From Rhodothalassium salexigens DSM 2132 (GTDB lineage Bacteria > Pseudomonadota > Alphaproteobacteria > Sphingomonadales > Rhodothalassiaceae): 64,000 bases of DNA. The stretch's first letter is position 1, and each line of letters opens with the position of its first letter. Positions 36,904-46,946 of this stretch are shown piece by piece. The position numbers and the translations under genes were made by a program. Location: assembly GCF_004341375.1 (NCBI RefSeq), contig NZ_SLXO01000003.1:62001-126000 (forward strand), in the 5' to 3' direction. The notes under the pieces were generated by a model, which was not told where the DNA came from, did no database searches, and saw only the letters and a list, made by a program, of their open reading frames with translations.

Positions 36904-37854
36904 TCAATCGCCGCCCCGGTTGCGGTCTGCGGTGCCGGCCCCGTCGTCGGCCAGCCGCAGCGCCCGGTTATAGACCGTGCGCCGGGGCAGGCCGGTGACC
37001 CAGGCGACCGCGTGGGCGGCCTCGCGCACCGACAGGGTCGCCAGCGCGTCGGCCAGCAGGGCGTCGAGCCGGGCGTCGTCGGCGGTCTCGGGCGCGGCGC
37101 CGGCGACCACGATCACCACCTCGCCCTTGGGCGCGCCGGCTTGGGCATAGTGGTCGGCCAGCGCGTCGAGCGGGCCGCGCCGCACCTCTTCGAAACGCTT
37201 GGTCATCTCGCGGCACACGCAGGCCGAGCGCGCGCCGAACGCCCGGGCCATGTCGGCCAGGCAGGCGGCGAGCCGTTGCGGGCTTTCATAGAACACCAGC
37301 GTGCCGGGCTCGGCCGCCACGGCACCGAACGCCTTCTGCCGCTTGGCCTGTTTGGGCGGCGGAAAGCCGGCGAACAGAAACCGGTCGGTGGGCAGGCCGG
37401 CGACCGTCAACGCCGCCAGCAGCGCGCTGGCGCCGGGGATCGGAATGACAGGAATGCGGGCGGCGACCACGTCGGCGACCAGCTTATAGCCCGGGTCGGC
37501 CAACAGCGGCGTGCCGGCATCGCTGACCAGGGCGATGCGCGCGCCTTGGGCCAGATCGTCCAACAGCCGCGCGCGTACCGCCGGCGCGCTGTGGTCGTGA
37601 TAGGCGGTCATCGGGGTGTGGATGGCAAAGCGTTGGGCGAGCTTGCGGGTCACCCGGCTGTCTTCGCAGGCGATCCGGTCGGCGGCGCGCAGCACCGCGA
37701 CGGCGCGCTCGGTCATGTCGCCCAGATTGCCGATCGGCGTGGCGACCACATAAAGCCCGGGCGCCAGCGCGCCCGCCGCCACCCCGTCGGCGTCATCGCC
37801 CCCGCTATCGTCGGTGTCGGCGCGGTCGGTTTCGGTCGCTACAGTTTTGCCCAT
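36904..37854 (-). CDS. rsmI: 16S rRNA (cytidine-1402-2'-O)-methyltransferase
   Basis: A 316-residue tetrapyrrole-methylase-fold enzyme that, with RsmH, methylates C1402 in the P site. GLYVVATPIGNLGDMTERAVAVLRAADRIACEDSRVTRKL and PPTDR-type LPTDRFLFAGFPPPKQAKRQK are signatures. VSDAGTPLLADPGYKLV is the SAM-loop. A low-complexity Asp/Gly-rich N-terminus of about 35 residues precedes the domain; the ATG at 37854 was chosen because the longer frame to 38643 is antisense to the LppC gene. It diverges from the lipoprotein gene over an 87-bp gap. Confidence 0.96.
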   Translation of the reverse strand: MGKTVATETDRADTDDSGGDDADGVAAGALAPGLYVVATPIGNLGDMTERAVAVLRAADRIACEDSRVTRKLAQRFAIHTPMTAYHDHSAPAVRARLLDDLAQGARIALVSDAGTPLLADPGYKLVADVVAARIPVIPIPGASALLAALTVAGLPTDRFLFAGFPPPKQAKRQKAFGAVAAEPGTLVFYESPQRLAACLADMARAFGARSACVCREMTKRFEEVRRGPLDALADHYAQAGAPKGEVVIVVAGAAPETADDARLDALLADALATLSVREAAHAVAWVTGLPRRTVYNRALRLADDGAGTADRNRGGD

Positions 37855-37941
37855 ATTCTCGCTCAGGATCGAGGATGTTGCACCGCCGGACGGCTTGACC
37901 TTAGGTAGAGGCTTCGCCGGTCCGCTTAAAGTGAGGATTTC

Positions 37942-39285
37942 ATGGGTCTGCGCGCCACCGTCTTGCGCCGTCTGCATCCCGCCGCGCTCGCCAGCCTGCT
38001 GGTCCTGTCCGGCTGCGCCGCGTCGTCGCAAGCCCCGGCCCCCTCGACGCCCGCCGCCCCGCCGGCCAGCGCGCAAGGCCCGGACATGGGCGCCTTGCTG
38101 CTCGACGACGGCAGCGACGTCTACCGCTCCGCGGTCACCGAGGACACCGGCCGCCAGATCACCGTCGCCCTGCTCGCGCCGTTGACCGGGCGCGGCGAAC
38201 GGGTCGGCGCGGCGCTGCGCGACGCTGCGGTGATGGCGCTGTTCGACGCCTATGACCCGCGGCTCGACCTGCGCGTGTTCGACACCGGCGGCCAGCCCGA
38301 CGGGGCCGAGCGCGCGGCGCGCCAGGCGGTCGACGCCGGGGCGCGGCTGATCCTCGGCCCGCTCTACGGCGCGTCGGTCAAGGCGGCCGGCCCGATCGCG
38401 CGCGCCGCCGACATTCCGCTGGTGGGCTTTTCCAACGACCGGGCGGTGGCCGGCAACGGTGTCTATCTGTTGAGCTATCTGCCCGAACAGCAGGTCGCGC
38501 GCGTGGCCCGTTACGCCGCTGCCAAGGGCCACCGGGCGTTCGCCGCCCTGGTGCCCGAGGGCGACTATGGCGACCGGGCGCTCGCCGCGCTGGGCCGCGC
38601 CCTCGACGGCACCCGCGCCGACTTGACCCGGGTGGAAAGCCACCCGCGCACCGTCGAGGGTGTTTATGAGCCGGTCAAGCGGCTGGCCGACTATGACCGG
38701 CGCCGGGCCGCCTATCGCGACGAGGTGGCGTTCCTGCGCGACATGGAAGGCGGCATGGCGGCCGACCTGTTGGCCGATCTGGCCGGCAAGGAGACGCTGG
38801 GCGCGTTGGCGTTCGACACCGTGCTGATCCCCGAAGGCCCGCCCTTGGTGCGCACCATCGCCACCCTGCTGCCGTTCTACGAGGTCGACACCCAGGCGGT
38901 GCGGGTGCTGGGCACCATGCGCTGGGACGGTGTCGATCTGTCCAACGAGCCGGCCATGGTCGGCGCCTGGTACGCCGCCCCGGACCCTGAGCGGGTCGAC
39001 GGCTTCCTGGACCGGTTCGACCGGGTCTATGGCGACCGGCCGCCGCGCCTGGCGACCCTGGGCTATGACGCCATGGCCTTAGCGGCGGTGTTGGCGCGCG
39101 ACTTCGACGCCGGCCAGATCAGCCGCGCCGACCTGGAAGACGGCGCCGGGTTCAGCGGCGTCGGCGGCCTGTTCCGCTTCCGCCGCGACGGCACGGCCGA
39201 GCGCGCGCTCGCCATCCTCGAAGTGGTCGAGGGCGGCGCCACGGTGATCGACGCGCCGCCGGGTAGCTTCTACACGCTCAACTGA
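37942..39285 (+). CDS. LppC/LpoA-like penicillin-binding protein activator lipoprotein
   Basis: A 447-residue lipoprotein with a periplasmic-binding (type 1) fold. The signal AALASLLVLSGCAASS has a lipobox (LSGC). ITVALLAPLTGRGERVGAALRDAAVMALFDAYDPRLDLRVFDTGG is the LppC/leucine-binding-like start; IARAADIPLVGFSNDRAVAGNGVYLL follows. E. coli LpoA activates PBP1A; whether this alphaproteobacterial form does so is inference. It lies back-to-back with rsmI, as in many proteobacteria. Confidence 0.92.
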   Translation: MGLRATVLRRLHPAALASLLVLSGCAASSQAPAPSTPAAPPASAQGPDMGALLLDDGSDVYRSAVTEDTGRQITVALLAPLTGRGERVGAALRDAAVMALFDAYDPRLDLRVFDTGGQPDGAERAARQAVDAGARLILGPLYGASVKAAGPIARAADIPLVGFSNDRAVAGNGVYLLSYLPEQQVARVARYAAAKGHRAFAALVPEGDYGDRALAALGRALDGTRADLTRVESHPRTVEGVYEPVKRLADYDRRRAAYRDEVAFLRDMEGGMAADLLADLAGKETLGALAFDTVLIPEGPPLVRTIATLLPFYEVDTQAVRVLGTMRWDGVDLSNEPAMVGAWYAAPDPERVDGFLDRFDRVYGDRPPRLATLGYDAMALAAVLARDFDAGQISRADLEDGAGFSGVGGLFRFRRDGTAERALAILEVVEGGATVIDAPPGSFYTLN

Positions 39286-39301
39286 ACGGCGCCGCCGGCC
39301 G

Positions 39302-39511
39302 TCAAAAGTCCGACGCCAGGCCGCCCACTTCCCAGTCGCCATAGCGGGTCGGTTCGGGGCCCTGGCGGCCACCGATCTCGCGCGGGCGGGCGGTTTCGCC
39401 GGCCTCGCTTTGGGCGGCTGCGTCGCCGTCCGTCGGGGTTTGGGCCGGGGTCTGGGTCGGGGTTTGGGTCGGGGTCGCCTGGTCGTCTGGGCGGTTCGGC
39501 TTGTCGGTCAT
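39302..39511 (-). CDS. DUF1674/SDHAF4-family protein
   Basis: A 69-residue protein whose C-terminal 25 residues [25 protein letters not shown] match the DUF1674/SDHAF4 motif ([12 protein letters not shown]...DF). The mitochondrial homologue, Sdh8/SDHAF4, helps assemble FAD-loaded SdhA into succinate dehydrogenase. The N-terminal part is a Thr/Pro/Gln-rich low-complexity tail ([14 protein letters not shown]). It is easy to miss because of its size; it sits between the LppC gene and htpX on the opposite strand, a position kept in many alphaproteobacteria. Confidence 0.88.
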   Translation of the reverse strand: MTDKPNRPDDQATPTQTPTQTPAQTPTDGDAAAQSEAGETARPREIGGRQGPEPTRYGDWEVGGLASDF

Positions 39512-39649
39512 CGTCGGTCTCCCGAAGGGGCGTGGTGTTTCCCATATGGACCGCTCGGCGGCGCGAGGGAAGGGTCGGCCCCGCAGGCCCGTGGGGCGGC
39601 GGTTCGTCGTGGCGCGGCCTCGGTCGGTCGCCGGCGCGCCGCTTGGCCG

Positions 39650-39679
39650 CTTGAACGGCGCCGGGTGCGGGCTACATGG
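39650..39679 (+). promoter_or_regulatory. possible sigma-32-type promoter of htpX
   Basis: A CTTGAA at 39650-39655 matches the RpoH -35, and CTACATGG at 39672-39679 is a partial match to CCCCATNT after a roughly 16-bp spacer. It lies about 45 bp upstream of htpX, a heat-shock protease gene. Only the -35 is a good match. Confidence 0.3.
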
Positions 39680-39722
39680 AAGGCATACGCCAGATTTGGT
39701 CTCTCAGGGAGTTACAGACCTT

Positions 39723-40646
39723 ATGAACATGATGCGCACGGCCATGCTGCTCGCGGCCATGACCGCGCTGTTTGTGGGCATCGGCTATTTGTTGGGCGGC
39801 GCCGGGGGCATGACCATCGCGTTTATGGTCGCCGCGGGGATGAACCTGTTCGCCTATTGGAACTCGGACAAGATGGTGCTGCGCATGCACCACGCGCACG
39901 AGGTGGACGAGCGCTCGGCGCCGATGCTCTACGGCATCGTGCGCGATCTGGCGCGGCGCGCCGAGTTGCCCATGCCGCGCGTCTATGTGATCGAGAACCC
40001 GCAGCCCAACGCCTTCGCCACCGGGCGCAACCCCGAGAACGCGGCGGTCGCGGCGACCACCGGGCTGCTCGACAGCCTGTCGCGCGACGAGGTCGCCGGG
40101 GTCATGGCGCACGAACTGGCGCACGTGAAGAACCGCGACACGCTGACCATGACGATCACCGCGACGATCGCCGGGGCGATCTCCATGCTGGCCAATTTCG
40201 CGCTGTTCTTCGGCGGCAACCGCGAGAACGGTCCGGGGCTGATCGGCTCGATCCTGATCATGATCCTGGCGCCCATGGCGGCTGCGCTCGTGCAGATGGC
40301 GATCAGCCGGACGCGCGAATATTCCGCCGACCGGCTGGGTGCGGAGATCTGCGGCGACCCCTTGGCGCTCGCTTCGGCGCTGGCCAATCTGGAGCGCGGC
40401 GCGCGCCGGGTGGTCAATGCCGACGCCGAGCACAACCCGGCGACCGCGCACATGTTCATCGTCAACCCGCTGTCGGGCCAGTCGATGGACAATCTGTTCT
40501 CCACCCACCCCTCGATGGCCAACCGCATCGCGGCCCTGGAACAGATGGCCGGCCGGCCGCTGTCGGGCGGTGGCGGTCGCGGCGCCGGCAACAGCCCCTG
40601 GTCGGCTCCCAATGGGTCGGGCGGCCGCCGCGGCCCCTGGGGATAA
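39723..40646 (+). CDS. htpX: HtpX family zinc metalloprotease
   Basis: A 307-residue inner-membrane M48 protease involved in membrane protein quality control. The N-terminus has two helices ([38 protein letters not shown]); [11 protein letters not shown] is the HExxH zinc site and [11 protein letters not shown] supplies the third ligand (Glu) in the ExxxD motif. Two further helices lie between (residues 145-195). The ATG at 39723 gives MNMMRTAML, matching the family start. A possible heat-shock promoter lies upstream. Confidence 0.96.
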   Translation: MNMMRTAMLLAAMTALFVGIGYLLGGAGGMTIAFMVAAGMNLFAYWNSDKMVLRMHHAHEVDERSAPMLYGIVRDLARRAELPMPRVYVIENPQPNAFATGRNPENAAVAATTGLLDSLSRDEVAGVMAHELAHVKNRDTLTMTITATIAGAISMLANFALFFGGNRENGPGLIGSILIMILAPMAAALVQMAISRTREYSADRLGAEICGDPLALASALANLERGARRVVNADAEHNPATAHMFIVNPLSGQSMDNLFSTHPSMANRIAALEQMAGRPLSGGGGRGAGNSPWSAPNGSGGRRGPWG

Positions 40647-40861
40647 GCGATAAGCCGTCATGACGACCTGTCCGACCGGGCCGGTATTGGCGCCCGGTCC
40701 GACGACCGAGACAGCCAGGGCGCCATGGGGTGGCGCCGGATCGGCCAGGGTAAGACGGGTAAGACGGGGTAGGGCGGCGAGATGTCGCCTGTCTCGTCGG
40801 GGACCCAGGGGGCCGTGTTCGCAGATGACAGGCGCGGCCGGGGGCGCTACACCCCCGCGTC

Positions 40862-42232
40862 ATGACCGCTGCATCGTCCAACGCTTCCCGTCCCACCGGG
40901 CCCACCGGCCCGGCCGGCGCCGACCGTCGCGCCGCCCTGGCGATCCTCACCGAGGTGATCGACCGGGGCCGGCCGCTCGACGCCGCCATGGACGCCGCCT
41001 TCTCCGGCGCCGGCGCCGCGCTGCCGGTGCGCGACCGGGCGTTCGCCCGCGCCCTGGCCACCGCCGCCCTGCGCCACCGGGGCGGGCTCACCCGACTGGT
41101 GGGCGCGTTGCTCGACCGGCCGCCTAAGGGCCGGGCGCGGCAGATGCTGCCGTTGTTGCACCTGGGGCTGGCGCAGATCTTTCACATGAACGTGGCCGAC
41201 CACGCCGCCGTGTCGGCGACCGTGGCGCTGGCGCCCAAGCCCTATCGCGGGCTGGTCAACGCGGTGCTGCGCCGGGCGGTGCGCGACCGGGCGCGGCTGG
41301 CGTCGCTCGTGGCCGCCGATGGCGTCGACCTGCCGGCCTGGCTGTTCACGCGCTGGCAGAAGACCTATGGGGCGGAGACTGCGGCCGCCATGGCGCGCGC
41401 CATGGCGGTCGAACCGCCGCTCGACCTGACCGCGCGCCACGACCCCGCGGCGCTGGCGCAGGCGACCGACGGGCGCTTGCTGGCCACCGGCTCGGTGCGG
41501 CTGGTGCGGCCGCCGGCGGTCGATACGCTGCCCGGCTTCGACCAGGGCGCGTTCTGGGTTCAGGACGCCGCCGCTGCCCTGCCGGTGGCCTTGTTGGGTG
41601 ATGTGGCCGGCCGCCGGGTCGCCGACCTGTGCGCCGCACCCGGCGGCAAGACGCTGCAACTGGCGGCGCGCGGCGCCCGGGTCACCGCCGTCGACCGCTC
41701 GGCCGAGCGGCTGGCCACCGTGCGCGCCAATCTCGACCGCTGCGGCTTGGACGCCCGGATCGTCGCCGCCGACCTCACAGAGTGGACGCCCGACGCGCCG
41801 TTCGACGCCATCCTGCTCGACGCGCCGTGTACCGCCACCGGCACCCTGCGCCGCCACCCCGACGTGGCCTGGCATCGCGGCGCGGCCGATGTGGCCAAAC
41901 TCGCCGCCCTGCAACGCCGGCTCGCCGCCCGCGCCGCCGGCTGGTTGGCGCCCGGCGGGCGGCTGGTGTTTTCCACCTGTTCGCTGGAACCCGAAGAGGG
42001 CCCGGCGGTGGCGCGCCACCTGGCCCAAGCTTGCGATGATCTGGCGCCTCAGCCGCTCGGCGACGCGGCGGCCGAGGCGGCACGGTTGGCGCCCGATGCG
42101 CCCGAGGGCCTGGCCGCCGCGCTCGCCGGGTTTGCCGACGCCGAGGGCTGGCTGCGCACCCGGCCCGACCAGTGGGCCGAGCTCGGCGGGCTCGACGGCT
42201 TCTTCGCCGCCCGATTCGTCAAGCCCGGCTGA
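40862..42232 (+). CDS. RsmB/NOP family 16S rRNA m5C methyltransferase
   Basis: A 456-residue RsmB-like m5C methyltransferase. An N-terminal NusB-like domain (RRAALAILTEVIDRGRPLDAAMD) is followed by the SAM domain: VADLCAAPGGKTLQLAARGARVTAVDRS, ILLDAPCTATGTLRRHPDVAWH, and VFSTCSLEPEEGPAV with the catalytic Cys in TCS. By E. coli homology the target is C967 of 16S rRNA. A 215-bp gap follows htpX; the htpX-rsmB-heparinase-purH order is a recurring alphaproteobacterial layout. Confidence 0.95.
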   Translation: MTAASSNASRPTGPTGPAGADRRAALAILTEVIDRGRPLDAAMDAAFSGAGAALPVRDRAFARALATAALRHRGGLTRLVGALLDRPPKGRARQMLPLLHLGLAQIFHMNVADHAAVSATVALAPKPYRGLVNAVLRRAVRDRARLASLVAADGVDLPAWLFTRWQKTYGAETAAAMARAMAVEPPLDLTARHDPAALAQATDGRLLATGSVRLVRPPAVDTLPGFDQGAFWVQDAAAALPVALLGDVAGRRVADLCAAPGGKTLQLAARGARVTAVDRSAERLATVRANLDRCGLDARIVAADLTEWTPDAPFDAILLDAPCTATGTLRRHPDVAWHRGAADVAKLAALQRRLAARAAGWLAPGGRLVFSTCSLEPEEGPAVARHLAQACDDLAPQPLGDAAAEAARLAPDAPEGLAAALAGFADAEGWLRTRPDQWAELGGLDGFFAARFVKPG

Positions 42233-42470
42233 CCGCCGGTCCGCCCCCCGATCCACCCCCCGGCCCGCCGATACGCCGGCGCTTGCCGCCATGCCGGGCG
42301 GCTGGTAACTACGTTGCCATGGTCCAGCCACTTTGTGCCGATTCGGGTCCCGGTGCGACCCGTCCCTGTGTCCCGGGTGTCGCAGGCGCCAGCCGTGCGG
42401 ACCGCCGCCGGCTGCCCGCTGTCTGTTCCCGGCCTCGCCCCGGTCCGGCGGCGCAAAGGTGACCGGCCCC

Positions 42471-44330
42471 ATGGCCAGCCAGCAGCATCGAGACGATCCC
42501 CCCCGCAGCCGAGCGGCTCATATGGCGGACGACCGGCGCACCGGCCGCACCGGTGGTCGCGCGCCCGACCGCCCCGGTAGCCCTGGCGGCTCTGACGCTT
42601 ATAACGCGGTCGCCGAGGTATCCGCCCACCGCATCCGCCGCGCCGGCGACCGCGCCGGTGGTCCGTTGCTTACCTGGCCGGTGAGTGTGGCCTGGCGCGG
42701 GGTGCAGCTTTACACGCCGTTGCGCGCCCTGGCGCTGTCGGGGCCCGAGCCGTTCCGGCTTTACGCCGCGCCGACGGACCCGTTGCCCGGCGACCCGGCC
42801 CTGGGCACCACGATCCTGAGCGGCGCGCTGCCCGGGCGCGGCGGCAATAGCGGCGTCGGCGACGGCGAGCCCTGGCTCAATCTGGCGCGGCGCAGCGTCC
42901 GCCACCAATGGTTCGTGCACAGCTTCGAGTGGCTGCCCGATCTGATGGCCGCCGCCGACCGCGATGCGGCGCAAGAGCTGGGCGTGCAACTGATTCGCGA
43001 CTGGGTGGCGCGCTATCCCGGCCCCGGGGCGGACCCCCAGGCGTGGCATCCCCATGCCACCGCGCGGCGGCTGATCGCCTGGACCGCGCATGCCCAACTG
43101 GTCCAGCGCGCGGCCGCCCGCACACCGTCGCCCAACGCGCTGACCGCCATGGCCCGACAGGCACGCCACCTGCGGCTGGTCTATCCGCGTCGGGGCCACC
43201 TGCCGGCCCGCATCGTCGCCTTGTCGGCGCTGCTGATGGCGGCCTTGACGCTCGACATGCCCGAGCTCAAGCCGCGCCGGCTGGCCCGCCATGTGGCGCA
43301 CCTGTTGGACCTGTTCCTGCACGATGATGGCGGACCGATTTCGCGCCAGCCGGCACACGCGGTCGGCGTTCTGCGCATTCTCATGCTGCTGCGCGAGTTG
43401 CACCGGGCGCGCGGTCTGCCCCAGCCGGCGTGGATCGGCGAGCGGATCCGGGCCGTCGTGTCGTTTCTGCGCGGCATCAGCCTGGGCGACGGCTCGGTGG
43501 CGCGGTTCAACGGCGGCACCGCGATGAGCGCGGCGGCGGTATTGCATTTGCTCCACCAGGCCGACCCTGCGGCGCCGGTGAGGGTCAGCGCGCCCGCCAC
43601 GGGGTTCGAGCGCCTGAGCGCCGGCGGCGTCACCTGCGTGATCGACAGCGGCCCGCCGCCGCCGCCCGATCTGTCGACCCGGGCCGGCGCCGGCACGCTT
43701 AGCTTTGAGATGAGCGACGGGGACTACCCCCTTGTGGTCAATATGGGATCGGCCAGCCAGCATGGCTTGCCCGAGAAACTGACCTCGGTGGCCCGGGCGA
43801 CCGCGGCTCACTCCACCCTGGTGATCGACGACACCAATTCGACCCGCGCGGAAGCCGATGGTCTGCGCCGGGGGGTCGAAAGCGTCGGCGTGCGTCGGGC
43901 GGTGTCGGAGGCCGGGACGCTGCTCGACCTCGCCCATGACGGCTATCGCCATCGACTCGGCGTCGTCCACGAGCGGCAATTGTTCCTGGCTGGCGACGGC
44001 AAGCGGCTGGTCGGCGCCGATCGGCTGGTGGGCGCCGGGCGGAACAAGCTGGCCATTGTCGACCTGCGCTTTCATCTGCACCCGCGGGTCGGGGTTCGGG
44101 TGAGCCGCGACGGACTGAGCGCCGACTTGAGCCATCCGGGTGGCCGGGCCTGGCGGTTCCGCGCCGACGGTCGCGTGGTCAAGACCGAGGAAAGCCTGTT
44201 CATCGACGCCGACGCCGGCCCGGTGCGCACCAAGCAACTGGTGGTTCGGGTGGCTGCTCCGGTGCCCGCCGACGCGCTGCGCTGGAGCCTGGAACGGATC
44301 GCCCTGCCGCGCGACGCGGGTAACGCCTGA
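42471..44330 (+). CDS. heparinase II/III family protein
   Basis: A 619-residue protein with an alpha-toroid domain (about residues 90-380, HQWFVHSFEWLPDLMAAADRDAAQELGVQLIRDWV) and a C-terminal beta-sandwich heparinase II/III domain (SFEMSDGDYPLVVNMGSASQHGLPEKLTSVARATAAHSTLVIDDTNS). The active site has the His of RATAAHSTLVID. Bacterial relatives degrade or modify uronate polysaccharides; alphaproteobacterial members sit upstream of purH and their substrate is unproven. No signal peptide is visible. The start at 42471 follows AAAGGTGA, while 42522 is a weaker alternative. Confidence 0.85.
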   Translation: MASQQHRDDPPRSRAAHMADDRRTGRTGGRAPDRPGSPGGSDAYNAVAEVSAHRIRRAGDRAGGPLLTWPVSVAWRGVQLYTPLRALALSGPEPFRLYAAPTDPLPGDPALGTTILSGALPGRGGNSGVGDGEPWLNLARRSVRHQWFVHSFEWLPDLMAAADRDAAQELGVQLIRDWVARYPGPGADPQAWHPHATARRLIAWTAHAQLVQRAAARTPSPNALTAMARQARHLRLVYPRRGHLPARIVALSALLMAALTLDMPELKPRRLARHVAHLLDLFLHDDGGPISRQPAHAVGVLRILMLLRELHRARGLPQPAWIGERIRAVVSFLRGISLGDGSVARFNGGTAMSAAAVLHLLHQADPAAPVRVSAPATGFERLSAGGVTCVIDSGPPPPPDLSTRAGAGTLSFEMSDGDYPLVVNMGSASQHGLPEKLTSVARATAAHSTLVIDDTNSTRAEADGLRRGVESVGVRRAVSEAGTLLDLAHDGYRHRLGVVHERQLFLAGDGKRLVGADRLVGAGRNKLAIVDLRFHLHPRVGVRVSRDGLSADLSHPGGRAWRFRADGRVVKTEESLFIDADAGPVRTKQLVVRVAAPVPADALRWSLERIALPRDAGNA

Positions 44331-44525
44331 CGCCCGACGCCCGCCCCCGGACGCCAGACACTTGCGCCGGCGCGGACCATCGGCTCTTGCCCGGCGCTGG
44401 CTGGCCCCGCAGGGCGGCGGTTAGGCGGTCGTCGGGGCGGTGGCTTGTCGACGCCCCGGCAATCGGCTACGCCAAGGCGCGCGCGGTCTCCGGGCCGCCT
44501 GTTTCGTTCCAGAGGAAGCCGCCCC

Positions 44526-46112
44526 ATGCCCGATTTGTTGCCGATTCGCCGAGCCCTTCTTTCCATGTCCGACAAGCAGGGGCTGGTGCCGTTCGCCCAG
44601 ACCCTGGCGCGCTTCGGCGTCGAGTTGGTGTCCACCGGCGGCACCGCGCGGGCGCTGCGCGAGGCCGGGCTGACCGTCACCGACGTGAGCGAGGTGACCG
44701 GCTTTCCGGAGATCATGGACGGCCGGGTCAAGACCCTGCACCCGTTGGTCCATGGCGGGCTTCTGGGGCGGCGCGACCTGCCCGAGCATCAGGCGGCCAT
44801 GGATACCCACAACATCACCGGCATCGACCTGGTGGCGATCACGCTCTACCCGTTCGAGGAGACGGTGGCGCGCGGGGCCGACTTCGACGAGACGGTGGAA
44901 AACATCGATATCGGCGGCCCGGCGATGATCCGCTCGGCGGCCAAGAACCACGCCTTCGTCACCGTGATCACCGATGCCGCCGACTATGACCGGGTGGCCG
45001 GCGCGCTCGACGCCCAGTCGGGCCAGGTGGACGCGGCCCTGCGCCGCGAGCTGGCGGCCAAGGCGTTCCGCCGCACCGCCGCCTATGACGCGCGCATCGC
45101 CCAGTGGTTCACCGACGAGGTGGGCGAGACCGATCCCGAGCGCCTGACCTGGACGGCGGAGCGCGCGCAAAGCCTGCGCTATGGCGAGAACCCGCACCAG
45201 GCGGCGGCCTTCTACACCACCGGCGACCGCCGGGCGAGCCTGGCCACCGCCGAGCAGGTGCAGGGCAAGGAACTCAGCTACAACAATCTCAACGACGCCG
45301 ACGCCGCCTTCTCGCTGGTCAGCGATTTCGGCACCGAGCGGCCCACCGTGGCGATCATCAAGCACGCCAATCCGTGCGGCGTGGCCCAGGCCGACAGTCT
45401 GGCCGACGCCTATGCCCGGGCGCTCAAATGCGACCCCGTCTCGGCATTCGGCGGCATCGTGGCCACCAACCAGACCCTGGACGCGGCCACCGCCGAGGCG
45501 ATCACCCGGATCTTCACCGAGGTGATCATCTGCCCCGACGCCGAGCCCGAGGCGCGCGCGGTGGTGGCGGGCAAGAAGAATGTCCGCCTGTTGCTCACCG
45601 GCGGCCTGGCGGCGCCGCGCGACAGCGACCGTCTGGTGCGCAGCCTGGCCGGTGGCTTCCTGGTTCAGGGCTGGGACAATGCCCGCACCGTGGCCGAGGA
45701 GTTGAAGGTGGTGACCAAGCGCGCGCCGAGCGCGGCCGAGATGGCCGACCTTCTGTTCGCCTTCGCGGTCTGCAAACATGTCAAGTCGAACGCCATCGTC
45801 TATGCCCGCGACGCCATGACCGTGGGCATCGGCGCGGGCCAGATGAACCGCCTCGACAGCTCGCGCATCGCCGCCATCCGGGCTGCCGAAGCGGCCGAGA
45901 CGGCGGGCGAGGCGGCGAGCCTGGCCAAGGGCTCGGTGGTCGCGTCGGACGCTTTCTTCCCGTTCCCCGACGGCATGTTGGCGGCCGCCGAGGCCGGCGC
46001 CACGGCGGTCATCCAGCCCGGCGGCGCGATGCGCGACGACGCGGTGATCGAGGCCGCTGACGCGGCCGGGCTGGCCATGGTGTTCACCGGCCGGCGCCAC
46101 TTCCGCCACTGA
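44526..46112 (+). CDS. purH: bifunctional AICAR formyltransferase/IMP cyclohydrolase
   Basis: A 528-residue enzyme for the last two steps of IMP synthesis. The N-terminal cyclohydrolase has [40 protein letters not shown] and [19 protein letters not shown]; the AICAR transformylase includes [25 protein letters not shown] and the late GPGQMNR-type (here [11 protein letters not shown]) and [13 protein letters not shown] segments. The ATG at 44526 is the usual start; the frame open to 44445 adds non-conserved residues. Confidence 0.97.
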   Translation: MPDLLPIRRALLSMSDKQGLVPFAQTLARFGVELVSTGGTARALREAGLTVTDVSEVTGFPEIMDGRVKTLHPLVHGGLLGRRDLPEHQAAMDTHNITGIDLVAITLYPFEETVARGADFDETVENIDIGGPAMIRSAAKNHAFVTVITDAADYDRVAGALDAQSGQVDAALRRELAAKAFRRTAAYDARIAQWFTDEVGETDPERLTWTAERAQSLRYGENPHQAAAFYTTGDRRASLATAEQVQGKELSYNNLNDADAAFSLVSDFGTERPTVAIIKHANPCGVAQADSLADAYARALKCDPVSAFGGIVATNQTLDAATAEAITRIFTEVIICPDAEPEARAVVAGKKNVRLLLTGGLAAPRDSDRLVRSLAGGFLVQGWDNARTVAEELKVVTKRAPSAAEMADLLFAFAVCKHVKSNAIVYARDAMTVGIGAGQMNRLDSSRIAAIRAAEAAETAGEAASLAKGSVVASDAFFPFPDGMLAAAEAGATAVIQPGGAMRDDAVIEAADAAGLAMVFTGRRHFRH

Positions 46113-46150
46113 GCGCCGGGACGGCCGGCAGCGGACGGGAGGGCGCGCCC

Positions 46151-46840
46151 ATGCGTACCATCGGCATCCTGGGCGGCATGTCGCCCGCCTCGACCGCGCT
46201 CTATTACGACACGCTGTGCGCGCTGACGCGGGACCGGATGGGCCCGCGTCATGCGCCCGATCTGCTGATCCGGTCGCTCGACTTCGCGGTCGTCGAGGCG
46301 ATGCAGAGCGCCGGCGACTGGGCCAGCGCCGGCGCGCTGTTGAACGCCGAGGCGCGCGCCCTGGTGGCCGGCGGGGCCGAGTTGTTGGTCTTGGCCACCA
46401 ACACCATGCACAAGCTGGCGCAGCCCATGATGGCGGGCGTGGGCGTGCCGCTGGTCCACATCGCCGACGCCACCGCCGCGGCGATCACCGCGCGCGGCCT
46501 GACCCGGCCGGGGCTGATGGCGACCCGCTTCACCATGGAACAGGATTTCTATCTGGACCGGCTGCGCGCCGCCGGTCTCGCCCCGCTGGTGCCCGGCGCC
46601 GAGGATCGGGCGCAGACCCATCGGATCATCTATGACGAACTGTGTGCGGGCCGGGTGACCGAGGCGGGCCGGCGCGCCTTCGAGGCGATCGCCCGGCGCC
46701 TGGCCCAAGCGGGCGCCGACAGTCTGATCCTGGGCTGTACGGAAGTGGGGCTGTTGCTCAATGACGACAATGTGCCGGTGCCGGTGTTCGACACCGCGCG
46801 CATCCATTGCGCCACGGCGCTGGATCAGGCGCTGGCCTGA
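46151..46840 (+). CDS. aspartate/glutamate racemase family protein
   Basis: A 229-residue cofactor-independent racemase. [19 protein letters not shown] is the N-terminal motif. The two acid/base residues of the fold appear as Thr in LATNTMHK and Cys in [11 protein letters not shown]; this Thr/Cys pairing also occurs in E. coli YgeA (broad-specificity L/D-homoserine and other amino-acid racemase), whereas aspartate racemases usually use two Cys. It follows purH by 38 bp on the same strand. The substrate remains undefined. Confidence 0.88.
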   Translation: MRTIGILGGMSPASTALYYDTLCALTRDRMGPRHAPDLLIRSLDFAVVEAMQSAGDWASAGALLNAEARALVAGGAELLVLATNTMHKLAQPMMAGVGVPLVHIADATAAAITARGLTRPGLMATRFTMEQDFYLDRLRAAGLAPLVPGAEDRAQTHRIIYDELCAGRVTEAGRRAFEAIARRLAQAGADSLILGCTEVGLLLNDDNVPVPVFDTARIHCATALDQALA

Positions 46841-46883
46841 CCGGGTGTTGGGGTGGCCGGCTGGCCTGACCGGCTGGGGTGTC

Positions 46884-46930
46884 GGTCGGGGGCGGCGCCC
46901 GGCCCCCGACCGCTCTGCCCCCGACCGCTC
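46884..46930. repeat. hairpin and short tandem repeat between racemase and marC
   Basis: A 10-bp perfect inverted repeat GGTCGGGGGC (46884-46893) and GCCCCCGACC (46902-46911) sits between convergent genes, probably a shared terminator although it lacks a T-tract. The second arm is part of a 14-bp tandem repeat (GCCCCCGACCGCTC at 46902 and 46917), so the left arm can pair with either copy. Confidence 0.45.
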
Positions 46931-46946
46931 GGCCCTTGAAGCCCGC

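Noticed and set aside
40741-40780. GGTAAGACG tandem repetition between htpX and rsmB
   Set aside because: Only two to three short degenerate units; not a CRISPR and too short to be called a functional repeat.
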